A DNA stretch of 5,882 nucleotides from Gemmatimonadales bacterium (GCA_013813145.1 JACCSE010000316.1:1-5882), one strand, 5' to 3'; counted from the first letter of the stretch, positions 1 to 4,970 are shown. A program made the numbers and translations. The notes: generated by a model from the sequence alone, not told the origin.

Positions 1-2980
1 CCACGTACAGGGTGAGCAGCGTCGAAAATACCAGTCCCCCGACGATGGCGTAGCCCAGCGGCCGCCGGCTCAGCGAGCCGGCACCCAGCCCGAGCGCGAT
101 GGGGAGCGCGCCCATGACCGTCGCCACCGAGGTCATGAGGATGGGGCGGAGCCGGATACGGCCGGCCTCCTTGGCGGCCTCGATGGTCGGCATTCCCCGC
201 TCCTTGAGCTGGTTGATGTACTCCACCAGCAGGATCGAGTTCTTGGTCACCAATCCGATCAGGAGGATCATTCCGATCTGGCTGTAGACGTTGAGCGTGG
301 AGCCGGCCAGCTTGAGCGTGATCAGCGCGCCGGTCACCGCGAGCGGCACCGCCAGGAGCACGGTGAATGGGTGCACCAGCGACTCGAACTGGCTGGCGAG
401 CACCATGAAGACGACTACGAGCGCCAGAACGAAGGCGAAGTACAGCGAAGTGCCGCTCTCTTCCAGCTCACGCGATTCACCCGCCAACGCGGTGCTGCTG
501 CCGCGGGGCAACACTTCGCCGGCGATCCGGCTGAGCGAGTCGATCGCCTGGCCGAGGGTGAAGCCGGGCGCGAGGTTCGCGGTGATCGTGGCCGAGCGGA
601 CCCGGTTGAAGTGATTGAGCTGCCGGGGTCCCACACCCTCGTCCACGGTGGCAACGGCCTCAAGCTTCACCAGCTCATCACCGCGCCCGCGGACGTAGAG
701 CCCGGTCATGTCGCTCGGCGTGGAGCGGGCTCGCGGGTCGAGCTGGACGATCACGTCATACTGCTTGTTCGCCCGGGTGAAGGTGCTGGTCTCGCAGCCG
801 CCGAGGAGCACCTGGAGCGTCGTCGCGACGTCGGCCACCGCAACGCCGAGGTCTTCGGCCCGGTCGCGGTCGAAGCTGACCGTGAGCTGGGGCTTGTTCA
901 CCCGGAGATCGCTGTCCACGTTGATCAACCCTGGGATCTGCTGCGCCCGGGCGAGCAGGGTGTCGTTGCCTTCGACCAGTCGCTCGAACTCCGGATGCTG
1001 GATGACGAAGTTCACCGGGCTGCCCCAGCCGAAGGCCGGCGGGTTGTTGGCGAACGCGAAGACGCCGGGAATCCCGAAATACTGCCCCTGCACCTCGCCG
1101 ATGATCTCCTCCAATGAGCGTTCGCGCTCGGACCAGTCTACCAGGTTGGTGAAGATGATTCCGCGGCTCACGCCGTCGCCGATGTTGACCACGCTGAAGA
1201 AGCTCGCGATGCCATCGGTCTTGGCCTGGATGGCCTCGGCCTGCCGTTGATAGCCGTCGGTGTAGGCCAGTGACGACCCCTCGGGAGCGATGATGAAGGA
1301 GAAGAACCAGCCCCGATCCTCCGGCGGCACGAACTCCCGTTCCAGGGAGCGGAACACGAAGACCGCTCCCACCGTCACCAGGAGCGCGCCGACCACGATG
1401 ACCGGCCGGAACCGGAGGGCCACCGCCAGGGTGCGGGCATACCCCGACGCCAGGTGGTTGAATCCATTTTCCAGGATCTTGTAGACCCGCCCGTGCCGCT
1501 GGGGTACCCGCAGGATCTTGGCACAGAGCATCGGCGTGAGGGTGAGCGCCACGAACCCGGAGATCAGCACCGAGCCCGCCACCGCGACGCCGAACTCGTT
1601 GAAGAGCCGTCCGGTCGAGCCGGTGAGGAAGGCGAGTGGGGTGAACACCGCAACCAGGGCGATCGTGGTCGCGATCACGGCGAAGCCGATCTCGCGGGTG
1701 CCGTCGATGGCGGCCGTCTCGGGGTCTTTCCCGAGCTCCTCCTGGTGCCGGTAGGCGTTCTCCAGCACGATGATCGCGTCGTCCACCACGATCCCGATGG
1801 CCAGGGTGAGGGCGAGCAGGGTGAAGTTGTTGATGGAGAAGCCCAGGAAATACATGATCGCGAACGCCGCCACGATGGAGGTCGGGATGGCGAGGCCGGG
1901 AATGATCGTCGCGCGCAGGTTGCGCAGGAAGACGAAAATGATGACCACCACCAGCAGGGCCGCGATGATGAGCGTTTCCTGGGCTTCCTCGATGGATCGT
2001 TCGACGAAGACCGACTGGTCGAAACCGATGTTGATCGTCACCCCGGGCGGCAGCGACTGCTGGATTCTGGGCAGCTCGGCCTTGATCGCGTCGGCCACCG
2101 AGAGGATGTTCGACTTGGACTGGCGGATCACGCCGATGGCCACCGACGGCGTCCCATTGAACCGGAGCATGCTCCGCTCGTCCTCCGGAGCCAGCTCGAC
2201 CCGGCCCAGGTCCTTGAGCTTCACCAGGATTCCGTCGTCGTTGCTGACCGCGAGATCGGAGAATTCCTCCGCCGTCTTGAGCTCGCCGAGAGACCGCACG
2301 GTGAACTCCCGGCGGGCCGATTCGATCCGGCCGGCCGGGACCTCGACGTTCCGGGTCCGGATGGCCTGCTGCACATCCTGGACGGTGAGCCCGCGGGCGG
2401 CGAGCTGAGTGGCGTCCAGCCATACCCGCATGGAGAAGCGCCGCTCGCCGAAGATCTGGGCCCGGCCCACGCCGGGGAGCGTCTGGAGCCGGCTCTTCAC
2501 CAGCCGGTCGCCGAGATCGGAAAGCTGGAGCAGGTCGTAGTTCTCACCCGACAGCGCCAGCCAGAAGAATGGCTGGGCGTCGGCGTCCTCTTTGGCGACG
2601 ACGGGCTCTTCGACGTCCTCCGGCAGCCGTTCGCGGATTCGGGCAACCTTGTCGCGAGTGTCCTGGGCAGCCGCCTCGATGTCGCGGTCGAGGTTGAACT
2701 CCAGGCTGATGTTGCTGACCCCTTCACCGCTGGAGCTGGTGAGGGTGCGGAGGCCTTCGACCGTGCTCAGCTCCTCTTCCAGGATGTCGGTCACCGCCGA
2801 TTCGACCACCTGCGGATTGGCGCCCGGCAGAACGCTGGTCACCGAGACGATCGGTGGGTCCACGTCGGGAAACTCGCGGACCGCGAGCTGGGTGTAGCCG
2901 ATGGCGCCGAACAGCACCAGCCCGAGGCTCACCATGCTGGCAAGCACCGGGCGGCGGATGGACAGGTCCGAGAGCTTCAT
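1..2980 (-). CDS. RND-family multidrug/solute efflux transporter, inner-membrane permease (HAE-1/AcrB-like), C-terminus cut by window edge
   Basis: My own minus-strand translation from ATG at 2978-2980 is open for 993 codons to the left edge. It starts MKLSDLSIRRPVLASM, the usual N-terminus and first helix (about 10-30) of RND permeases. The first periplasmic porter domain covers about 31-333. Helices 2-6 lie at about 335-490, and helix 4 carries the proton-relay pair D400-D401 (IGIVVDDAIIVLEN), equivalent to AcrB D407/D408. A second porter domain follows helix 7 (about 525-543), then helix 8 at about 845-865. K913 in LVTKNSILLVEY matches AcrB K940, and RLRPILMTS precedes helix 11. The last visible residues are STLLTLYV, in helix 12. 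HAE-1 members are usually 1020-1060 residues, so only about 30-65 are missing. The family exports drugs, bile salts or other amphiphiles by proton antiport with a membrane-fusion protein and an outer-membrane channel. The substrate cannot be read from the sequence. No fusion-protein gene lies upstream. An in-frame TAA upstream and no earlier ATG fix the start, but no clear Shine-Dalgarno is seen. Confidence 0.97.
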   Translation of the reverse strand, partial: MKLSDLSIRRPVLASMVSLGLVLFGAIGYTQLAVREFPDVDPPIVSVTSVLPGANPQVVESAVTDILEEELSTVEGLRTLTSSSGEGVSNISLEFNLDRDIEAAAQDTRDKVARIRERLPEDVEEPVVAKEDADAQPFFWLALSGENYDLLQLSDLGDRLVKSRLQTLPGVGRAQIFGERRFSMRVWLDATQLAARGLTVQDVQQAIRTRNVEVPAGRIESARREFTVRSLGELKTAEEFSDLAVSNDDGILVKLKDLGRVELAPEDERSMLRFNGTPSVAIGVIRQSKSNILSVADAIKAELPRIQQSLPPGVTINIGFDQSVFVERSIEEAQETLIIAALLVVVIIFVFLRNLRATIIPGLAIPTSIVAAFAIMYFLGFSINNFTLLALTLAIGIVVDDAIIVLENAYRHQEELGKDPETAAIDGTREIGFAVIATTIALVAVFTPLAFLTGSTGRLFNEFGVAVAGSVLISGFVALTLTPMLCAKILRVPQRHGRVYKILENGFNHLASGYARTLAVALRFRPVIVVGALLVTVGAVFVFRSLEREFVPPEDRGWFFSFIIAPEGSSLAYTDGYQRQAEAIQAKTDGIASFFSVVNIGDGVSRGIIFTNLVDWSERERSLEEIIGEVQGQYFGIPGVFAFANNPPAFGWGSPVNFVIQHPEFERLVEGNDTLLARAQQIPGLINVDSDLRVNKPQLTVSFDRDRAEDLGVAVADVATTLQVLLGGCETSTFTRANKQYDVIVQLDPRARSTPSDMTGLYVRGRGDELVKLEAVATVDEGVGPRQLNHFNRVRSATITANLAPGFTLGQAIDSLSRIAGEVLPRGSSTALAGESRELEESGTSLYFAFVLALVVVFMVLASQFESLVHPFTVLLAVPLAVTGALITLKLAGSTLNVYSQIGMILLIGLVTKNSILLVEYINQLKERGMPTIEAAKEAGRIRLRPILMTSVATVMGALPIALGLGAGSLSRRPLGYAIVGGLVFSTLLTLYV

Positions 2981-2992
2981 ACCGGTACCGGT
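2981..2992. promoter_or_regulatory. Perfect 12-bp palindrome abutting the efflux-pump start codon
   Basis: ACCGGTACCGGT is identical to its reverse complement and touches the ATG of the RND gene, taking the place of a Shine-Dalgarno sequence. It is also a tandem duplication of the self-complementary hexamer ACCGGT. It could be a repressor operator overlapping the initiation region, or an RNA fold affecting start-codon access. No regulator is identified, and a chance occurrence in GC-rich DNA is possible. Confidence 0.4.
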
Positions 2993-3042
2993 TAGTAGTA
3001 GCGCGTCATACGTTTAGTAGACTCGTACGGGCTGAGTCGAGT
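2992..3042. promoter_or_regulatory. Candidate operator region of the efflux pump: repeated heptamer and short inverted repeat
   Basis: TTAGTAG occurs at 2992-2998 and again at 3014-3020, 22 bp start to start, about two helical turns. On the pump's coding strand it reads CTACTAA. Next to it, ACTCG (3021-3025) and CGAGT (3038-3042) form a short inverted repeat, with a competing GACTC/GAGTC pairing at 3020-3024 and 3034-3038. The region lies directly upstream of the RND gene, where TetR- or MarR-type efflux regulators often bind. That role is inference: no regulator gene is in the window, and no convincing -35/-10 pair for the pump was found. Confidence 0.3.
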
Positions 3043-3093
3043 GGTCGTTGCCCTACGAAACACAATGATGGGAGATTCACCCCAATTTATTAG

Positions 3094-3124
3094 ATTGTCG
3101 AATCCCTGACGCGAAATCGACAAT
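3094..3124. promoter_or_regulatory. Inverted repeat ATTGTCGA / TCGACAAT upstream of the 115-residue gene
   Basis: The arms at 3094-3101 and 3117-3124 are perfect 8-bp complements separated by 15 bp. They lie 24 bases before the ATG at 3149 in an AT-richer patch. The two arm centres are 23 bp apart, about two helical turns, which would suit a dimeric regulator. The left arm contains TTGTCG, a possible -35, but no good -10 follows at the right distance. Function is inferred only from shape and position. Confidence 0.35.
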
Positions 3125-3148
3125 TCCGCAACCCGGCTCTCGGTTGGT

Positions 3149-3496
3149 ATGGCTGTCAAACTCTCGTCCCGCCAGCAGGCGCAGCTTGCCTTTCTTCAGA
3201 CCCTGCCGCCTAAGTTCCAGCGGATGTACGGGATCATCGAGGAGATGGGCGCGCTCCGCGCCGACGAGCTCGTGGTGCGGGGGTTCGCGCGTCAGCTCGA
3301 TGAGCTCAAGGCCAATGCGGCCGCGCTCAGCCTCACCGGGCTGGCGGACACCGCCGGGATCATGGGGACCATGGCTCGCCGCGGCGGCGGGCTTCAGATG
3401 AAGGTACGAGGGCTGCGGGAGCTGCTGGGGAGCCTCAAGATCAACCACGAAGCCGCGATCCGCTTGGCGACCACGCCGGAGAACTCGGGTTCTTAG
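3149..3496 (+). CDS. Hypothetical soluble protein, 115 residues, mostly helical
   Basis: The protein begins MAVKLSSRQQAQLAFLQTLP and ends at TAG 3494-3496. I do not recognise the family. Codons end mostly in G or C, which supports real coding. There is no signal peptide or membrane segment. Residues about 7-75 look largely helical, with a charged stretch (IIEEMGALRADELVVRGF, 29-46). A glycine-rich turn (RRGGG) follows near 77-82, then another basic helix (LQMKVRGLRELLGSLKIN) near 83-100. It could be a small adaptor or regulatory protein; no helix-turn-helix or catalytic motif is evident. No strong Shine-Dalgarno precedes the ATG, so the start is only probable. The gene is divergent from the RND pump and converges on the small membrane protein gene, overlapping it at the stop codons. 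A role in regulating the pump is possible from position only. Confidence 0.75.
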   Translation: MAVKLSSRQQAQLAFLQTLPPKFQRMYGIIEEMGALRADELVVRGFARQLDELKANAAALSLTGLADTAGIMGTMARRGGGLQMKVRGLRELLGSLKINHEAAIRLATTPENSGS

Positions 3497-3666
3497 GGTC
3501 GGACCGACCCCCGACGGCGGGCGATCGCCTGATCGATGATGGGGCCGCTCATGAGCACGATCATCGCATTCACCAGCACCCCGACCAGGGCCGACACGAA
3601 GGCGAGCGCGAACAAGATCAGCGACGCGCCGATCGTGGCGAGCAGAACTCCGAGCCAATACAGCAT
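3493..3666 (-). CDS. Small inner-membrane protein, 57 residues, unknown function
   Basis: The product starts MLYWLGVLLATIGASLILF. Residues 2-41 are almost all hydrophobic, enough for two membrane helices (about 2-22 and 24-42). A short cytoplasmic-looking tail with three consecutive arginines (ARRRGSVRP) follows. The ATG at 3664-3666 has a strong Shine-Dalgarno, GGAGAGG on the minus strand (plus-strand 3671-3677), four bases upstream. That favours this start over any in-frame extension further upstream, which would be antisense to the 3766-4392 gene. The TAA (3493-3495) overlaps the TAG of the convergent gene. I do not recognise a family. The composition resembles many uncharacterised small membrane proteins that may bind or modulate larger complexes, but nothing here points to a partner. 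Confidence 0.65.
   Translation of the reverse strand: MLYWLGVLLATIGASLILFALAFVSALVGVLVNAMIVLMSGPIIDQAIARRRGSVRP
3496..3510. terminator. Hairpin between convergent genes, possible bidirectional terminator
   Basis: GGGTCGGACCGACCC has 7-base complementary arms around a single central base; as RNA it would form a 5-6 bp stem with a 3-5 base loop. It starts at the last base of the plus-strand stop codon and also forms the last codons (G-S-V-R-P) of the minus-strand gene. No T-rich run follows on either strand, so termination would be inefficient or Rho-assisted. Position between convergent genes is the main support. Confidence 0.4.
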
Positions 3667-3670
3667 GCTG

Positions 3671-3727
3671 CCTCTCCGGGTAACCGTGGCGGGATTCGGA
3701 TCGTAGGTTAGATGAGAGGCCGGGTAA
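3671..3727. promoter_or_regulatory. Divergent intergenic region with direct repeats and a Shine-Dalgarno-masking fold
   Basis: CCGGGTAAyCG occurs twice, at 3676-3686 and 3720-3730 (10 of 11 identical, 44 bp apart, about four helical turns), suggesting paired operator sites. CCTCTC (3671-3676) and GAGAGG (3714-3719) are also complementary, as are TAACC (3681-3685) and GGTTA (3706-3710). In a minus-strand transcript beginning upstream of 3719 these would fold into an 11-bp interrupted stem burying the GGAGAGG Shine-Dalgarno of the 57-residue membrane protein. Both readings are inference from sequence symmetry. Confidence 0.35.
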
Positions 3728-3733
3728 TCGCAA
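3705..3733 (-). promoter_or_regulatory. Weak candidate promoter for the 57-residue membrane protein gene
   Basis: On the minus strand TTGCGA (3728-3733) and TAACCT (3705-3710) are separated by 17 bp. The -35 match is fair and the -10 match is poor. Transcription would start near 3698, giving a leader of about 30 bases with the Shine-Dalgarno inside it. If this is the true promoter, the transcript would be too short to form the masking stem described for this region. Confidence 0.25.
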
Positions 3734-3765
3734 CCGATAGCCACCTTCCAACAAGGCACCCAGAC

Positions 3766-4392
3766 ATGCGCCGTATCCTCACCGCCGCCGTGCTCACGCT
3801 GCTCGCGACACCTCTGGCCGCCCAGTCCGGCGGGGCCGGCACTCCCCCGGAGGGCTGGACCGTGCGGGCCGACGGAAAGGCCGAGCAGAACAACGTCAAG
3901 GTCGTCCCGATGGGCGAGGGGCTGCACGTGACCCTGGGCCCGGCGATCATCCTGTATCAGGAGGCGACCCGCGACAGCGGCCCCTTCCACACGCTCGCCA
4001 GCTTCACCCAATCCAAGCCGTCCAAGCACCCCGAGGGCTACGGGCTCTTCTTCGGGGGAAAGGAATTGGGGAGCGAGGGGCAGTCGTACACTTACTTCCT
4101 TGTGCGGCAAGACGGAAGCTATCTGGTCAAGCGGCGCGACGGGGCCAAGACGTCCGACGTATCGAAGGGGTGGACGGCGCATCCCGCCGTGAAGAAGCCC
4201 GACGGCAAGGGCAGCGCGACCAACCTGCTCGAGGTGGACAACAAAGTGGATCCCACCAAGGTGACCTTCAAGGTCAACGGGCAGGACGTCTACACCGCCG
4301 ACGCGGGGGGCATCCAGGTCGACGGCATCGTGGGCATCCGGATGAACCACAACCTCGACGTCCACGTAGAGGGCTTCGACGTCCACCGCTAG
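3766..4392 (+). CDS. Exported concanavalin-like / DUF1080-type domain protein, 208 residues
   Basis: The start at 3766 gives a clean signal peptide, MRRILTAAVLTLLATPLAAQ, with likely cleavage after A19. A weak AAGG lies nine bases upstream (3753-3756). An in-frame ATG at 3712 would put 18 polar residues before it and is disfavoured. The mature protein is one beta-rich domain resembling the lectin/glucanase fold of DUF1080-like proteins. Its landmarks are YGLFFGGKEL (92-101), SYTYFLVRQDGSYLVKRRDG (107-126), KVTFKVNGQDVY near 165-180 and the terminal NHNLDVHVEGFDVHR (194-208). These match the usual pattern of such domains, where paired strands form a sheet sandwich and the NG-x-x-V hairpin precedes the final strand. 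Binding of a carbohydrate or glycan, or sugar hydrolysis, is possible. I see no certain catalytic residues, so I call only a periplasmic or secreted binding-like protein. The next gene begins 29 bases downstream on the same strand, suggesting one operon. Confidence 0.8.
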   Translation: MRRILTAAVLTLLATPLAAQSGGAGTPPEGWTVRADGKAEQNNVKVVPMGEGLHVTLGPAIILYQEATRDSGPFHTLASFTQSKPSKHPEGYGLFFGGKELGSEGQSYTYFLVRQDGSYLVKRRDGAKTSDVSKGWTAHPAVKKPDGKGSATNLLEVDNKVDPTKVTFKVNGQDVYTADAGGIQVDGIVGIRMNHNLDVHVEGFDVHR

Positions 4393-4421
4393 CACCGATT
4401 CAGACTCGACAGGAGCTCGCC

Positions 4422-4742
4422 ATGACCTTCAAGCCTAGGATCTGGCAGCCGATCGCCGTCGTGCTGAGCGCCATCAACCTGGTTGGAGCCGGCTTCGCGG
4501 CGGGATCAGCCGAGCCGTGGCACGCCACGGTACACGCGGCGCTCGCGCTGGCGTTCGGGTTATGGGTCCCGCGCCTGCGGCAGGGCCCCGGCGGGAGCGA
4601 GCGCCAGGCTCGGCTCGACATGCTCGAAGCCGAGGTGAGCAATCTGGGGCGGGAGCTTAGCGAGGCGCAGGAGCGCATGGACTTCACCGAACGGCTGCTG
4701 GCACAGGGACCGGAATCGCGCCGAGTGCGCCCCGAGCGCTAG
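4422..4742 (+). CDS. Small membrane protein with C-terminal coiled coil (PspB-like layout), 106 residues
   Basis: The ATG at 4422 has a strong AGGAG (4411-4415) six bases upstream, which decides this start over an in-frame extension back to 4170 that would overlap the preceding gene. Two hydrophobic segments lie at about 8-28 and 34-50. A basic link (PRLRQG) is followed by a heptad-rich amphipathic helix at about 60-96, containing LEAEVSNLGRELSEAQERMD and then FTERLLAQ. The end is strongly charged (ESRRVRPER). The membrane anchor plus a cytoplasmic E-R-rich helix resembles PspB-type phage-shock proteins in outline. Classic PspB has one transmembrane helix and is shorter, so homology is unproven. 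A scaffold or envelope-stress role is conceivable. It lies 29 bases behind the exported lectin-like gene, and its stop codon runs into a GC-rich stem-loop. Confidence 0.8.
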   Translation: MTFKPRIWQPIAVVLSAINLVGAGFAAGSAEPWHATVHAALALAFGLWVPRLRQGPGGSERQARLDMLEAEVSNLGRELSEAQERMDFTERLLAQGPESRRVRPER

Positions 4743-4766
4743 GGGCCGGGGTCCGTTCACGGCCCC
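4742..4766 (+). terminator. GC-rich stem-loop ending the upstream transcription unit
   Basis: GGGGCCG (4742-4748) and CGGCCCC (4760-4766) form a perfect 7-bp stem around an 11-base loop, beginning on the last base of the previous gene's stop codon. Only GCTT follows, so the T-tract is poor and the terminator may be weak or Rho-dependent. It separates the upstream operon from the promoter that starts two bases later. Confidence 0.5.
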
Positions 4767-4768
4767 GC

Positions 4769-4796
4769 TTGACGGTCGCTCCCGAACCGCTACATT
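4769..4796 (+). promoter_or_regulatory. Sigma70-like promoter for the leader peptide and porin
   Basis: TTGACG (4769-4774) matches the -35 consensus at five of six positions, and TACATT (4791-4796) is a good -10, with a 16-bp spacer. Transcription would begin around 4802-4804, at or next to the ATG at 4803. The short -10-to-ATG distance is typical of leaderless messages. It is the best promoter match I found in the window. Confidence 0.65.
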
Positions 4797-4802
4797 GGCT
4801 GC

Positions 4803-4862
4803 ATGACCCGTATGCATCCGCGAAATCCCAACCGCAACGCCATTCACCACGCCTTCACGTAG
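4803..4862 (+). CDS. Putative 19-residue leader peptide (leaderless ORF) of an attenuator
   Basis: The ORF encodes MTRMHPRNPNRNAIHHAFT and stops at TAG 4860-4862. Its ATG lies 6 bases after the -10 box, so ribosomes would probably start on a leaderless message. It is rich in Asn (8, 10, 12), His (5, 15, 16), Arg (3, 7, 11) and Pro (6, 9), with no hydrophobic stretch. Hairpins and an intrinsic terminator follow within 45 bases of the stop, as in leader peptides whose ribosome position decides termination. The consecutive His-His near the end resembles a stalling site in amino-acid attenuators, but the downstream gene is a porin, not a biosynthetic enzyme. The alternative is a chance ORF on a small RNA. 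Conservation at codon level would be needed to prove translation. Confidence 0.5.
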   Translation: MTRMHPRNPNRNAIHHAFT

Positions 4863-4866
4863 GGCC

Positions 4867-4905
4867 GTCGGTCCGTCGCGCATTCGCGGCGACTGCTGTA
4901 CCGAC
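4867..4905 (+). other. Nested leader hairpins preceding and touching the terminator
   Basis: GTCGGT (4867-4872) pairs with ACCGAC (4900-4905). Inside it, bases 4875-4881 pair with 4886-4893 through one bulged G (4889), leaving a four-base loop. The outer stem's 3' arm shares bases 4904-4905 with the foot of the terminator stem, so the two compete slightly. A ribosome paused at the leader stop (4860-4862) would cover the outer 5' arm. The structure is read by eye; no folding energy was calculated. Confidence 0.45.
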
Positions 4906-4934
4906 CCGCTCGACGTTCGAGCGGGTTCTTTGTT
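4904..4934 (+). terminator. Strong intrinsic terminator / attenuator upstream of the porin gene
   Basis: ACCCGCTCGA (4904-4913) and TCGAGCGGGT (4917-4926) form a perfect 10-bp GC-rich stem with a three-base CGT loop, followed by TTCTTTGTT to 4934. It is the clearest Rho-independent terminator in the window, yet it lies 36 bases before the porin ATG and downstream of the only convincing promoter. It must therefore be read through for porin expression from that promoter, unless a second promoter lies between 4935 and 4960, where I see none. Confidence 0.8.
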
Positions 4935-4970
4935 GCGTACCTCCAATCCACCGCAACCACGGGAGACACC

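Noticed and set aside
371..1117. 248-codon plus-strand open frame
   Set aside because: It is antisense to the pump's C-terminal half, has no ribosome site or recognisable domain, and has shadow-type composition.
756..2423. 555-codon open frame on the minus strand inside the efflux-pump region
   Set aside because: Its translation is low-complexity, rich in R, G, P and H, with no motif. The other minus-strand frame gives a full RND protein with all hallmark residues, so this is a GC-rich shadow.
1454..2995. 513-codon plus-strand open frame antisense to the pump
   Set aside because: The D/E/H/R-rich composition without motifs is typical of the antisense of GC-rich coding DNA, and it covers the conserved RND sequence.
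3077..3754. 225-codon minus-strand open frame over the 115-residue gene
   Set aside because: It is antisense to a gene with better codon use, has no start signal, and overlaps the small membrane protein in another frame.
3712..3765. 18-residue N-terminal extension of the exported protein
   Set aside because: It would bury the signal peptide behind polar residues, and the ATG at 3712 has no suitable ribosome site.
3667..4395. Upstream extension of the 57-residue membrane protein to 300 residues
   Set aside because: The extension is antisense to the well-supported exported lectin-like gene. The internal ATG at 3664-3666 has a strong Shine-Dalgarno and begins the only protein-like part.
4170..4421. 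In-frame extension of the 106-residue membrane protein
   Set aside because: It overlaps the preceding gene, has shadow composition (R/Q/G/H-rich), and the ATG at 4422 has a perfect AGGAG at good spacing.
4904..4934. Terminator belonging to the upstream 106-residue gene
   Set aside because: It lies over 160 bases after that gene's stop and downstream of a good promoter. A nearer stem-loop at 4742-4766 serves the upstream gene better.
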